A stretch of 64,000 nucleotides of DNA from Candidatus Bathyarchaeota archaeon (GCA_026014465.1 JAOZID010000010.1:526288-590287), one strand, 5' to 3'; numbered from the stretch's first letter, positions 51,298 to 60,615 are shown. Numbers and translations: made by a program. The notes: generated by a model not told the origin, from the letters alone.

Positions 51298-54177
51298 TTA
51301 TTCGATGTATATGGCGGGTTGGTAGGGCATTGAGAATTTGGCGCGGTTTTTGGGGTCGTGGCGGTTTTGGTCGGTTTCGCTGTAGATGGAAACGTCTGCG
51401 TTGAAGCGTTCTTTTAGGAAGGCGGCGGCGTCTTGGATGGTTTGGGTTTCGTTTGTTTGGAGGATTTTTTGCATGTTGGCTTTGCGTTCGCAGCTGATTT
51501 TGGTCATGGCTTTGATGGTTTTGGGAACCAGTGCGGCGGCGTCTTTCATGTGTGGTTTCACGTCTGGGTCGGCGGAGAGTTCTTTCATGACCTCGTTGAT
51601 TTTAGCTTGACCTGAGAGCGTTTTCTCCAAAACTTTTAGGAATATGTTCCATTTCCACGGCGCAGCGGTGTAGTAGCAGATGCGTTTGGGCTCCATCTTT
51701 GTGGCTTTAAGGATGTTGGCGGTGTCCGCGATGATGTCGGTTACCAAGTTTTCTTGTTCTTCGGCGGCGACGTCCATTTTTTCTGACTGTGCTTTGGGCC
51801 AGGGCGCGACGGATATGAAGCCTTCCTCGCATGATTGGCTCCACAGTTCTTCGCACAGGTGGGGTGCAAAGGGCGCAAGCATCCTAAGCCAGACCTTCAC
51901 GGCTTGTGCAAGGGCGGCAGCGTCTGTTTTGCCTTTTCGTTGGATGTACCAGCGCATGTCGTTCCAGACTTCAAAGAGTGCGGTTTGCAGGGCGGTTCGG
52001 GTCTTCAAATCCTCCAAGGCTTCGGTGACTTCGATTATGCGTTTTTGCAGCTTGCTCAATAGCCAGCGTTCCAACTGCGTATCTTCGGGGCTGTTTGCTT
52101 TGGAGAGTATTTCGCCTGCGAAGCTCATGAGGCTGTCGAATTTGCCTTGCAGGTCGCGTATGTTTTCGGCTCGCCAGTCAGGGTCGTCCATGGCTTCCGC
52201 ACCCAGCATCAAACCGCATCTAGTGGCATCTGCCCCGTACTTGTCAACAGCTCCTTTCATGGTGATGAAGTTGCCTGTGGATTTGTGCATCTGCTTGCTC
52301 TCAATCATTAGCATGCCGTTTACGCTCATGGCTTGGGGCCAATGCTGCGAAGGAAACAGGGCAGCGTGATGGAAGATGCAGAAAGTGAGATGGTTGGGGA
52401 CGAGTTCTTTGGCGCTGTTACGCAAATCCAACGGATACCAGTACAAGAACTCTTCGCGCATCTGTGTTAGCAACTGGGCAGTTAATTCTGGGGTTTGGAG
52501 TTTTTCGGGGTTGCCTTTTCCTAGGAAGATGTAGTCGAAAACTTCTCTGGTTAGGGCTTGTGGGGGGATGTTGTGTTGGCGGATGTGTTTGTTTACGGTG
52601 TAAAATGCCATGTATACGGTGGAGTCGCTTAGGGTTTCGATTATCCAGCCTTTTCCCCAGGGTAGGGGGGTTCCAAAGCCTGTGGTTCGGGCGCATGCCC
52701 ACTCTTTGAGCCAGTCAATTACGGTGAAGAACCAGGGTTTGGCGGTTTCGGGGTAAATGCGCATTTGCTCAACGACTTCTTTGGCTTTAGCTTTCCATGC
52801 AGCGTCGGAGTAGTTGAGGAACCATTGGTCGCTTAGAACCTTCACTACACAGGGCGTCATGCAACGGCAAACGACGGGGTCAGGCAAATCATACATGCTA
52901 TCGGCAACACCTGCTTCTTTGAAGTCGCTGATGATTTGGTCTTTAACCGCCCGCACGGACTTACCCGCGTAGACGCCACAGGATTCCTTGAGTTTACCGC
53001 CGTGGAACTCTTTCTTGTACAAAACTTTGGTGGCTTCTTCACCGCGCGGGTCATGCTGGTCTTTGATGCCCATTTGGGCAACGACTTCGACTGCGGGGTA
53101 ATCGCCGTAGCCCTCGACCTTGATGAGTGAGATAGGCTTGATTGCCTGCACCACCTTGGCGTCCATGCCAAACTGCTCCAGAACAGCGAGGTTTTCCTGC
53201 AGGTCTTTGAGCGCTAGCCAGTCAAAGGGTGCGTGAGCGGGGACGCTGTAGACTACGCCTGTGGCGACTTTGGAGTTCACAAACCACCCAGGCAAAATCA
53301 AAAAGCGTTTATGGGTTATGGGGTTCTCAAAGCTTTTGCCAATGAGTTCTTTGCCTTTGAAGGTTCGCGTGACGGTGACTTTGCGTTCTTGTTCGTTGAG
53401 TTTCTCGGCTGCTTCTTGGCTAATCACCCAACGCTCCCCATCCACCGTGGCTTCTACATAGTCGGCGTCGGGATTTATCCACATGTTCGTAACGCCAAAA
53501 AGCGTCTCTGGACGGAAAGTCGCGGCAGGCAAAAACGTCTCGTTGTCGAGTTTGTATTTGATGAGCGTGTACTCTTCGGGGGTTACGCCTTCACCTGATT
53601 GCCTGTCGTGGTCGCCTGTGGGGCTTTTGTCTTTGGGGCACCAGACTACGGGGTGGGTTCCTTTGGTGACGTAGCCCATTTCTTGCAGGTTAGCGTATTG
53701 CCATTCGATGAATTTCTGGTAAGTTGGCCAAACTGTGGTAAATGAGCGGCGCCAGTCCACGCTAAAGCCGATACGTTGCGCACTTAGTTGTCCCTCGTTG
53801 GTGTAGTACTGCGCCATGTAGAGGGGGTCAACAAACTTTTGAAGTTCAGATTCGGGCACGCCATCCACTTCACGCAAAACTCGGATGTATTTTTCGTCGC
53901 CTTTGGCTACGCGCTGACTAGCCCCCAAAAGCGGCTGTCCTGTCCAGTGCCAACCCCAAGGCCACAAAACATTGAACCCTTGCATGCGGCGAAAACGTGC
54001 ATACGCATCCACGCGGCTAGCAGTAAAAGCATGACCCACATGCAACGGACCATTCATGTACGGATAAGGAAAAGTCACCAGTAACTTTTGACGTTTAGGG
54101 TCGGGGTCAGCTTCGAAAAGGCGTGCAGCAGCCCATTTTTCTTGCCACTTCGCCTCAATCTGCTTCAGGCTACTCAT
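51298..54177 (-). CDS. leuS: Leucyl-tRNA synthetase (archaeal type)
   Basis: A 959-residue archaeal/eukaryotic-type LeuRS that charges tRNA-Leu. MNGPLHVGHAFTASRVDAYA (HIGH variant, about 38-57), the editing domain within the connective polypeptide (about 230-430), the CMTPCVVKVLSDQWFLNYSD segment, and SKQMHKSTGNFIT (KMSKS variant, about 630-642) are intact. The C-terminus carries the archaeal tRNA-binding extension. Its 3' end abuts the convergent isomerase-like gene and is strongly A/C-rich on the coding strand. Divergent from the polyprenyl synthetase gene over 94 bases. Confidence 0.96.
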   Translation of the reverse strand: MSSLKQIEAKWQEKWAAARLFEADPDPKRQKLLVTFPYPYMNGPLHVGHAFTASRVDAYARFRRMQGFNVLWPWGWHWTGQPLLGASQRVAKGDEKYIRVLREVDGVPESELQKFVDPLYMAQYYTNEGQLSAQRIGFSVDWRRSFTTVWPTYQKFIEWQYANLQEMGYVTKGTHPVVWCPKDKSPTGDHDRQSGEGVTPEEYTLIKYKLDNETFLPAATFRPETLFGVTNMWINPDADYVEATVDGERWVISQEAAEKLNEQERKVTVTRTFKGKELIGKSFENPITHKRFLILPGWFVNSKVATGVVYSVPAHAPFDWLALKDLQENLAVLEQFGMDAKVVQAIKPISLIKVEGYGDYPAVEVVAQMGIKDQHDPRGEEATKVLYKKEFHGGKLKESCGVYAGKSVRAVKDQIISDFKEAGVADSMYDLPDPVVCRCMTPCVVKVLSDQWFLNYSDAAWKAKAKEVVEQMRIYPETAKPWFFTVIDWLKEWACARTTGFGTPLPWGKGWIIETLSDSTVYMAFYTVNKHIRQHNIPPQALTREVFDYIFLGKGNPEKLQTPELTAQLLTQMREEFLYWYPLDLRNSAKELVPNHLTFCIFHHAALFPSQHWPQAMSVNGMLMIESKQMHKSTGNFITMKGAVDKYGADATRCGLMLGAEAMDDPDWRAENIRDLQGKFDSLMSFAGEILSKANSPEDTQLERWLLSKLQKRIIEVTEALEDLKTRTALQTALFEVWNDMRWYIQRKGKTDAAALAQAVKVWLRMLAPFAPHLCEELWSQSCEEGFISVAPWPKAQSEKMDVAAEEQENLVTDIIADTANILKATKMEPKRICYYTAAPWKWNIFLKVLEKTLSGQAKINEVMKELSADPDVKPHMKDAAALVPKTIKAMTKISCERKANMQKILQTNETQTIQDAAAFLKERFNADVSIYSETDQNRHDPKNRAKFSMPYQPAIYIE

Positions 54178-54271
54178 AAAACAGGTTCAAGCCACCAGTA
54201 ACCTATTAAGAGTTACGCTTCCATGCCTTTGACCTAAAAGGAGAAATATCTAGAGCAGTTATAGATGAGTT

Positions 54272-55273
54272 ATGGTATCTGACTCCGAGCTTATCAAAAA
54301 CGTTCAGGGCATCATAGCACAGTACGGCAAAGCGGCGTTAGAAGAAACAAAAAAGGAACTTGTAGATTCCTCGTATGGAAGCGGCGTAGTTTCTGCGGCG
54401 ACCAAGTATTTTGCGAAGACGACACTTAGGGGGGTGTTGCCCGTTTTTCCTGCACTGATTTCTCTTTCATGCGAAGCCGTAGGCGGTGAACCTGAAAAAA
54501 CAGTTGGGGTAGGAACGGCTATGATGCTTATTGCAGGTTCTGCGGATGTTCATGATGACATAATTGATAAATCAGTTCTAAAGTATTCCAAGAAAACCGT
54601 TTATGGCAAATATGGAGGGGATGCTGCTTTGCTTGCGGGAGATGCGCTTCTTTTCCACGGCGCAAAATTGCTACATGAAAAATGCAGCGAGTTACCCAAA
54701 GAGAAAAGCAAAAAAATTTTTGACACAGTTCTTGGGGCATTGTTTGAAATCAGCAACGCCGAAATTACAGAATTAGAGTTACGTCAAAGCAAAGACTTGA
54801 CGCCAAAAAAGCATTTAGACATAATAAAATCAAAAGCAGTCGTTCCAAAAGTCTACTGCGAAGTAGGAGCCATTTTGGGTGATGCAGACAACAAAACCGT
54901 AGAACACTTAGGCGAATACGGGAAAGCGTTTGGCATAACCTCCGCCCTAAGAGACGAATTCATAGACACATTTGAAGCCGCAGAACTAGAGAATAAAATC
55001 AGAAACGAACTCCCACCCCTACCCGTCCTATACACCATGCAAGATGCGAAGAAAAAAACGCAGCTGCAAAAGAAAATAGGAAAAAAGGAGTTCACGGAAG
55101 AAGACACAGAACAAATTGCTGAACTGATTTTAGATACAAAAGAAGCCCAAAACCTAATCAAGTACATGAAGAAGCAAACGGAAAAAGGCACTGAAAACCT
55201 AAAAGAACTGCCAGATTCAAAATCAAAAGAGGGGTTAAGAATGTTGCTTATAAGCAGCATTCAAGGGTTATAA
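54272..55273 (+). CDS. Divergent polyprenyl synthetase family protein
   Basis: A 333-residue all-helical protein of the isoprenyl diphosphate synthase family. The first aspartate-rich motif is present (SADVHDDIIDKSVLKYSKKT, about 90-110), followed by YGKYGGDAALLAGDALLFHG (about 112-131). The usual RRG after the first motif is missing. The second motif (normally DDxxD) reads ALRDEFIDTFEAAEL (about 227-241). Diphosphate chemistry may therefore be altered or lost. A lysine-rich C-terminus follows. Its composition is more even than its neighbours' and it lacks the strand-biased blocks. It lies next to the MFS and SPASM radical SAM genes. Confidence 0.78.
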   Translation: MVSDSELIKNVQGIIAQYGKAALEETKKELVDSSYGSGVVSAATKYFAKTTLRGVLPVFPALISLSCEAVGGEPEKTVGVGTAMMLIAGSADVHDDIIDKSVLKYSKKTVYGKYGGDAALLAGDALLFHGAKLLHEKCSELPKEKSKKIFDTVLGALFEISNAEITELELRQSKDLTPKKHLDIIKSKAVVPKVYCEVGAILGDADNKTVEHLGEYGKAFGITSALRDEFIDTFEAAELENKIRNELPPLPVLYTMQDAKKKTQLQKKIGKKEFTEEDTEQIAELILDTKEAQNLIKYMKKQTEKGTENLKELPDSKSKEGLRMLLISSIQGL

Positions 55274-55284
55274 AATTCTAGTCC

Positions 55285-55329
55285 TTAGACCCAGGGGGCT
55301 ACGCGAACTAGTTTGTTTGCTTTTTTCAT
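55285..55329 (-). CDS. Candidate 14-residue micropeptide gene
   Basis: On the minus strand ATG starts MKKANKLVRVAPWV then TAA. A strong ribosome-binding site (TAGGAGAAGG, about 55336-55345) and a TATA box (TAAAATTTAAGT, 55369-55380, the same 12-mer used by the TrmB gene) lie at the correct spacing for a 20-base leader. It does not extend into any longer frame, and no gene follows it on that strand. It could be a micropeptide, a translated regulatory leader or the remnant of a deleted gene's 5' end. It lies between the polyprenyl synthetase-like and MFS genes. Confidence 0.4.
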   Translation of the reverse strand: MKKANKLVRVAPWV

Positions 55330-55338
55330 TTCCGACCT

Positions 55339-55380
55339 TCTCCTACTGTATATATGAAGTACAAGTATACTTAAATTTTA
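55339..55380. promoter_or_regulatory. Divergent promoter of micro-ORF and MFS gene
   Basis: The segment holds TATA-like boxes on both strands (TATATATG at 55349-55356 for the plus strand; TAAAATTTAAGT for the minus strand) and a perfect palindrome AAGTATACTT (55363-55372) that could be an operator. TACAGTTT is repeated nearby at 55393-55400 and 55419-55426. Confidence 0.45.
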
Positions 55381-55411
55381 CTTATTCTGAAATACAGTTT
55401 CAAAATTCTTA

Positions 55412-56800
55412 ATGCTTATGTACAGTTTGAACAGAAAGGATACTTCACGAATCGTAATGATGACTAAGGGCAGTAAAGGAATAAATCTACGAACCACAGC
55501 AGGAGCCATATTTGTAGTTGCTAATGCATTCATTTGGTATTTTTATGCTTTTAATTGGCTTGTAGGAACCATGGATAGCGCTGCATTAACCAGCAGTGAA
55601 TCCATTTTAGTTTGGGGCGTTAACCTTTTGGGCATAAGCATCTCCGCTTTTGCGGCAACGCTGATAAAACTTCGGAGCAGAACAAAGTTTTTGCTTTACT
55701 GGATATTACTGGGCGCAGTTATCTCTACAATGCCTTTGATGATTAACACAACAGCATTTATGGACATAATTTTGGTTGCGGTAGTATTTGGTGTTTACTT
55801 TGGGTTTGGCATGCCAATTTGCATGGGCTACTACGCTGCCGTCACAAAAACCAATAATCGTTCGAGAATCGGCGGAATCACATTCCTTATGATTGGATTA
55901 GGATTCTTTGCACTAGGAAATTTGGGCGTAACCCAACTGGAACTGGATGTTCTGATTCTAATCATCTGGAGAGTAGCGGGTTTTCTAATTTTTCTTCCCC
56001 TAAAAACACAGTTCACAAAAAATGAACAAAAAGAAAAACATCCATCCTACCTTACAATCATCTCCAACAGACCATTTCTCTTGTACTTCGTTCCATGGCT
56101 AATGCTCTCTCTTGTAAACTACATAGCCACTCCAGTCATCACAAACCTGTTTGGCTCCACAGGAACTGATTTTGTGCGGTCGTTCTCGATAATTGAGAGC
56201 ATCTTGATGGGAGTATTTGCTGTAGTTGGAGGGTTCTTAGCTGACAGATTTGGGCGTAAACGGTTAGCGATTATAGCTTTTGCGACGTTGGGCATAGGCT
56301 ATGCAGTACTGGGCATGTTTCCCTATGCAACTTTGAGCTGGTACACTTACACAGTTTTAGATGGCGTCTCATGGGGTTTTCTATACACCCTTTTCCTCAT
56401 AACTATCTGGGGCGACTTGGCGCAAAACCAGAAAAGCGAAAAATTCTACGCCATTGGCAGTTTGCCGTTTTTGTTTGCTAATTTTATGCGGTTTTTTGTA
56501 GGTTCGTACATTTCAGGTCCCACGACGGGGTCAGAGATTTTTCCGCTGGCTAGTTTCTTCTTGTTTATAGCGGTGTTGCCGTTGGTGTATGCACCTGAAA
56601 CGTTGCCTGAAAAGGTTATGAAAAGCCGTGACCTGCAAAGTTACGTGGAGAAGGCGAAGTCAAAGGCGCATAAAGAGCGTGAAAAGATGCAAAAAGAGAA
56701 AACCAAAGAAGCCCCTGAAGAAGAACCCGCTACGGATGAAGAAGGGGAAAATGGCGAGGAATACGATGAAGCGCAGCGGTTGGCGGAAAAATACTATTAA
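55412..56800 (+). CDS. MFS transporter with charged C-terminal extension
   Basis: A 462-residue major facilitator with about 12 helices. The inter-helix motif GGFLADRFGRKRLAIIAF (about 270-287) and the mid-protein loop (QFTKNEQKEKHPSYL, about 195-210) fit the fold. The last about 70 residues (YVEKAKSKAHKEREKMQKEK, then acidic EEEPATDEEGENGEEYDEAQ) form a charged cytoplasmic tail, possibly coiled-coil. Translation may start at ATG 55412 or at ATG 55457/55460. Substrate unknown. The SPASM gene follows 25 bases later, so the two are probably one operon. Confidence 0.85.
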   Translation: MLMYSLNRKDTSRIVMMTKGSKGINLRTTAGAIFVVANAFIWYFYAFNWLVGTMDSAALTSSESILVWGVNLLGISISAFAATLIKLRSRTKFLLYWILLGAVISTMPLMINTTAFMDIILVAVVFGVYFGFGMPICMGYYAAVTKTNNRSRIGGITFLMIGLGFFALGNLGVTQLELDVLILIIWRVAGFLIFLPLKTQFTKNEQKEKHPSYLTIISNRPFLLYFVPWLMLSLVNYIATPVITNLFGSTGTDFVRSFSIIESILMGVFAVVGGFLADRFGRKRLAIIAFATLGIGYAVLGMFPYATLSWYTYTVLDGVSWGFLYTLFLITIWGDLAQNQKSEKFYAIGSLPFLFANFMRFFVGSYISGPTTGSEIFPLASFFLFIAVLPLVYAPETLPEKVMKSRDLQSYVEKAKSKAHKEREKMQKEKTKEAPEEEPATDEEGENGEEYDEAQRLAEKYY

Positions 56801-56825
56801 GCAGGTGCTTTGTCAAAAGTAATTT

Positions 56826-57953
56826 ATGTTCTTTCACGTAGTGGTCACCAACGAATGTAATTTGCAGTGCCGTTACTGTTTTGGGGAGATGATGGAAGAT
56901 TTTGAGGAGGACTTTGGCGAGTTTGAACTCGATTATGAGTTGCCGCGGCACTTAGATTATCCTGTGGAGTTGCTGTCGAAGTTTTGCGCAAAAGACCCCC
57001 AGTGCGTTTTGACGTTTTACGGAGGCGAACCGCTATGCAACATGGAGGCGGTTAGGCAGATTATGGATGGCGTTGAACCCAAGCATTTTATGATGCAGAC
57101 AAACGGGTTGCTGCTTGACCAGTTAGAGCCAAAATACGTGAACCGCCTGCACACATTGCTGGTTTCTATAGACGGCGACGAAGCCCTAACTGATTACTAC
57201 CGCGGAAAAGGAACATTTCGAAAAGTCATCGACAACCTCAAACTGCTCAAAGCGAACGGGTTTGGGGGCGAATTGATTGCGCGGGTAACAGTTATGGAGC
57301 AAACCGACATTTACGGGCAGGTTAGGTGGCTTTTGGACAACTCGGAGTTTAGTTTTTCGAGTGTGCATTGGCAGCTCAACGCGGGTTTTTGGGGCAACGA
57401 CTACTCGCGGCGCAACTTCAAAGAGTGGAGCCAGCAAAGCTACATGCCAGGCATAGAAAAACTCGCGCAGCTATGGGTTGAGTACATGCAACAAAAAGGA
57501 GTGGTGCTAAAGTTGTATCCGTTTTTGGGCATAGCCAACTCGCTTCTAAACGGTGAGAAAGAGGCGCTGATGCGGTGTGGTGCGGGCTGGGTAAACTATG
57601 CCATACAAACCGACGGCTACATCACGCCGTGTCCAACCATGTGGGGCATGAAACAGTATTATCTGGGGCACATCTGCGACGCCGACCCGTTGCAGCTGCG
57701 CAAAGTCTTTGTCGAAGAGTCGCCCTGCAAAAACTGCGACAGCCTAAACATGTGCGGAGGACGCTGCCTGTACGCCAACATCACCAAACGCTGGAGCGAC
57801 CCGCAATACACAGAAATCTGCACCACCATCAAAAACCTAATCAACACCATACAAACCCAAATCCCCCAAATCAAACAACTCATACACGAAAACAAAATAA
57901 CCCTAAACGACTTCGACTTCCTCAAATACAACGGCTGTGAAATAATCCCTTAA
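56826..57953 (+). CDS. Radical SAM/SPASM protein, putative peptide-modifying
   Basis: A 375-residue enzyme. The radical SAM motif is TNECNLQCRYCFGEMMED (CxxxCxxC, about 11-18), with LTFYGGEPLCN and MMQTNGLLLDQ. A SPASM-type auxiliary-cluster region follows with cysteines in ALMRCGAGW, GYITPCPTMWG and PCKNCDSLNMCGGRCLYAN (about 290-318). The start FFHVVVTNECNLQCRYCF resembles the archaeal AF1577-like (TIGR04084) group, annotated as putative peptide-modifying enzymes. It lies 25 bases downstream of an MFS exporter. No confirmed precursor peptide is adjacent; candidates are discussed in the findings. Confidence 0.83.
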   Translation: MFFHVVVTNECNLQCRYCFGEMMEDFEEDFGEFELDYELPRHLDYPVELLSKFCAKDPQCVLTFYGGEPLCNMEAVRQIMDGVEPKHFMMQTNGLLLDQLEPKYVNRLHTLLVSIDGDEALTDYYRGKGTFRKVIDNLKLLKANGFGGELIARVTVMEQTDIYGQVRWLLDNSEFSFSSVHWQLNAGFWGNDYSRRNFKEWSQQSYMPGIEKLAQLWVEYMQQKGVVLKLYPFLGIANSLLNGEKEALMRCGAGWVNYAIQTDGYITPCPTMWGMKQYYLGHICDADPLQLRKVFVEESPCKNCDSLNMCGGRCLYANITKRWSDPQYTEICTTIKNLINTIQTQIPQIKQLIHENKITLNDFDFLKYNGCEIIP

Positions 57954-57990
57954 CCTGCTTTGACAAACTCTTGAGGGCGTTTTTCTACCT

Positions 57991-58046
57991 ACCCCCTCCC
58001 CCTTTCTGCATAGAATTAATATTTGGATGCTAATAGGTTGGTGTTT
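57991..58046 (+). repeat. Dispersed intergenic element, copy B
   Basis: ACCCCCTCCCCC is directly followed by TTTCTGCATA, an A/T-rich spacer, CTAATAGG and TTGGTGTTTT. Compared with copy A it lacks TATCG and the CCAAATAGG block but keeps CTAATAGG. It lies in the 295-base gap between the SPASM enzyme and the NEW3-type gene. The rest of that gap holds an A/T-rich, promoter-like stretch (aactttttaatag, near 58165). Confidence 0.7.
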
Positions 58047-58248
58047 TCTTTGGAAAAAGTGTGGTGTTGCGGCTTGTTTGCCATGTGGTTTGGCGATGGC
58101 GCAGGTTAGGTGGGAACACGAGTAGGGGCGTACTGGAAAAATGTGGTATACTTTTGGGGCAACTTTTTAATAGACTTCATAAGATACCGCTTGGTAAGGC
58201 AACTATGCGTTGTAATGTGCCTTAAACAAAACAAGAGTTAAGATTAAC

Positions 58249-60612
58249 ATGATTCACAAAAAACCATCCAGCAAAACTATGGCACTCGTAACACTTTTTC
58301 TTTTCTGTACCACGCTCTTCCTGTCTCCTTTGACAATTGTGGGGTCAGCGTATGGTCAAACTCAGACAACACATGTTTTTGGTTCAGTTGTAACTGAAGA
58401 CGGCGTTGGAATAGGGGATGTTACTGTCGAGATTCTCACTAATGGTCGCTTTGTTGCAGGCATCAAAACGAATTCAGAAGGAGTTTTTGTGACTCCAGAA
58501 ATTGAATTTGGAAGTTATACGTTCCAGTTTAGTAAAGTGGGATACAAAGAAGCTTCAACAACGGTTGTTATAGACACTTTTGACCAAATCATTCAGTCGG
58601 TTGCTTTGCATCCTGGGTTGAGTATTTCTGCGTCTGTTTTACAAATTATTGCTGAACAAGGCGAAACAGTTACTATTCCGTTTACTGTGAGATATGAAGG
58701 CGCTGAAGGCGTTGAAAGCGTAGAATTTGCGGTGTCAACTTCACACGAAATGCTTACAAGAATTCTACAGGGCACCTACGAAGTTAATCAAATAGAAATG
58801 GCTTCAGGACAAAGTGTAACACTGCAACTAGAAACTACAATTCCCTCAGCAGTAACCGAAAACACAAGGTACAACATTTCTTTAACCGCTATAGGCAAAA
58901 CTAATGCCTCTAAAACGTTTACAGTAGCCGTTTACACGGAAGGAGCCGAAACAGAGGTTTCAGGTACTGTAGTGGACTCGCAGGGTGTTGGAATGGCGGA
59001 TGTTAGTGTTGAGGCGTATTCTGGGGATGTTCTTGTTGCTGATGCTACAACTTATGGTGATGGCTCGTTTAATCTTGGGTTGACCAGTTCAAACAGTTAT
59101 TCCTTAAAGTTTTCAAAACCAGGCTATGTTGAATACACCAAAATGGTTTCCGTATCCGCTGCGGATTCACAAATTGTGCTAAGTGAGGTTGTTTTGTCGA
59201 AGGTTTTGTGGTTGACTTCTTCGATTTTGGGTACGGCGGCTAATCCTGGTGATACGTTGGTTTTGCCGTTTATGGCAAGTAACGTGGGTTCTGAGATTGA
59301 GCCTGTGGGTTTTTCAGCGGTGGTTCCTGCGGGTTGGGCTGCAAAGGTTATGGATAACGGTGGACATCGAATTCTGGAAACGTCGCTTTCGCCAAGTTCG
59401 AATGCTAACCTGCAGTTAGAAGTGGAGATTCCGTTGGATGCAAACGGCAGCTACGAGGTGACACTTACCGCATCAGGCGAAGTGGGCACCACATTAACGT
59501 TCACGGTCCAAGTTGAACCCGCAGACGATTCTATGCTAAACTGCGCCTACCCCGGAAAATCGTCTAATGCAGGCGATTTTGTTCGGTTTGAGATGGCTTT
59601 AACAAACCCCTTTAGCGTTGATATGCGTTTCAAGCTTTCTGTTGACCAGGTTCCTGAGAACTGGACGGCTTTCATGAAATCCACCGACGGCGACTACCTA
59701 ACAGAGGTGCTTCTTGAAGCTGACCAAACTGTAAACTTGGTATTGGAGGTTAAATCTCCGTCTTCAGCGCTTACTAACCAAACATACGAGCTTTCAGCAA
59801 ACGCAGAGGCAGTTAACCAAGGCATCACCGACACCATATCGGTAACTGTTACGGTAACAGAGTTAGCAAACGAAATCACTTTGACCGCAAAGCTTCCTGA
59901 AGTTGCTGTTGAAGCTGGAAACTCGGTGAGTTACCCGCTTACCGTGTCGAACATGGGAACTACCGACCGCTACTTGCTGCTGTCTGTTGAGCCGCCTGCT
60001 AACTGGAAAGCAGTTTTCAGGTTAGGCGATGTTGAAGTAACTAGGCTTTACTTGTATGGCGGAAACTCTTCAGACCTAACAGTTATCGTTACACCGCCTA
60101 GTTCCGTTGCACTTGATACGTACACGTTCCCAGTAAAAATCAAGTCTGAAAGCGGAGTAGTCTTAACCGAAGCAAACCTGACAACGACCGTTGTAGGCTC
60201 CTACCGCCTTGACATGTCCTTGTCAACGTACATGGCTACGGCAAACAGCGGCGAATCCGCCACGTTCACGGCAACCATCACTAACTCAGGCTACACCACA
60301 CTCACAGACCTCTCCATGAACATCACGCTTCCCGCAGACGGCTGGTCAGTTAACATTTCCCCCGTTAATGTAGAGATGCTCAAATCCAGAGAATCAGCAA
60401 CCTTCAACGTGGAAGTAACAACGCCTGAGAACACTGTTGCAGGAGACTACATGGTCAGCGTCAAAGGAGAAAGCAACCAGATGGGTTCAGGCGTCACGCA
60501 GGTCAGGTTAACCGTAGCAGCTTCAACATCTTGGGGGCTATACGGGATAGCCATAGCAGCCGTGTTCATCATTTTGCTAATCGCGGTCTTCTGGAAATTC
60601 AAGAGGAGATAA
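58249..60612 (+). CDS. Secreted carboxypeptidase-regulatory-like/NEW3 membrane protein
   Basis: A 787-residue surface protein: signal peptide (MALVTLFLFCTTLFLSPLTI), two CnaB/carboxypeptidase-regulatory-like domains (about 36-115 and 238-320; FGSVVTEDGVGIGDVTVEIL, SGTVVDSQGVGMADVSVEAY), then several Ig-like NEW3/CARDB-type domains (about 330-750; PENWTAFMKS, PPANWKAVFRLG, PADGWSVNIS), and a C-terminal helix (LYGIAIAAVFIILLIAVFWK). The same architecture often accompanies archaeal ABC exporters. Its stop is four bases from the ABC ATPase start, so the three genes form one operon. Its role may be to bind the export substrate outside; this is inferred. Confidence 0.82.
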   Translation: MIHKKPSSKTMALVTLFLFCTTLFLSPLTIVGSAYGQTQTTHVFGSVVTEDGVGIGDVTVEILTNGRFVAGIKTNSEGVFVTPEIEFGSYTFQFSKVGYKEASTTVVIDTFDQIIQSVALHPGLSISASVLQIIAEQGETVTIPFTVRYEGAEGVESVEFAVSTSHEMLTRILQGTYEVNQIEMASGQSVTLQLETTIPSAVTENTRYNISLTAIGKTNASKTFTVAVYTEGAETEVSGTVVDSQGVGMADVSVEAYSGDVLVADATTYGDGSFNLGLTSSNSYSLKFSKPGYVEYTKMVSVSAADSQIVLSEVVLSKVLWLTSSILGTAANPGDTLVLPFMASNVGSEIEPVGFSAVVPAGWAAKVMDNGGHRILETSLSPSSNANLQLEVEIPLDANGSYEVTLTASGEVGTTLTFTVQVEPADDSMLNCAYPGKSSNAGDFVRFEMALTNPFSVDMRFKLSVDQVPENWTAFMKSTDGDYLTEVLLEADQTVNLVLEVKSPSSALTNQTYELSANAEAVNQGITDTISVTVTVTELANEITLTAKLPEVAVEAGNSVSYPLTVSNMGTTDRYLLLSVEPPANWKAVFRLGDVEVTRLYLYGGNSSDLTVIVTPPSSVALDTYTFPVKIKSESGVVLTEANLTTTVVGSYRLDMSLSTYMATANSGESATFTATITNSGYTTLTDLSMNITLPADGWSVNISPVNVEMLKSRESATFNVEVTTPENTVAGDYMVSVKGESNQMGSGVTQVRLTVAASTSWGLYGIAIAAVFIILLIAVFWKFKRR

Positions 60613-60615
60613 ACA

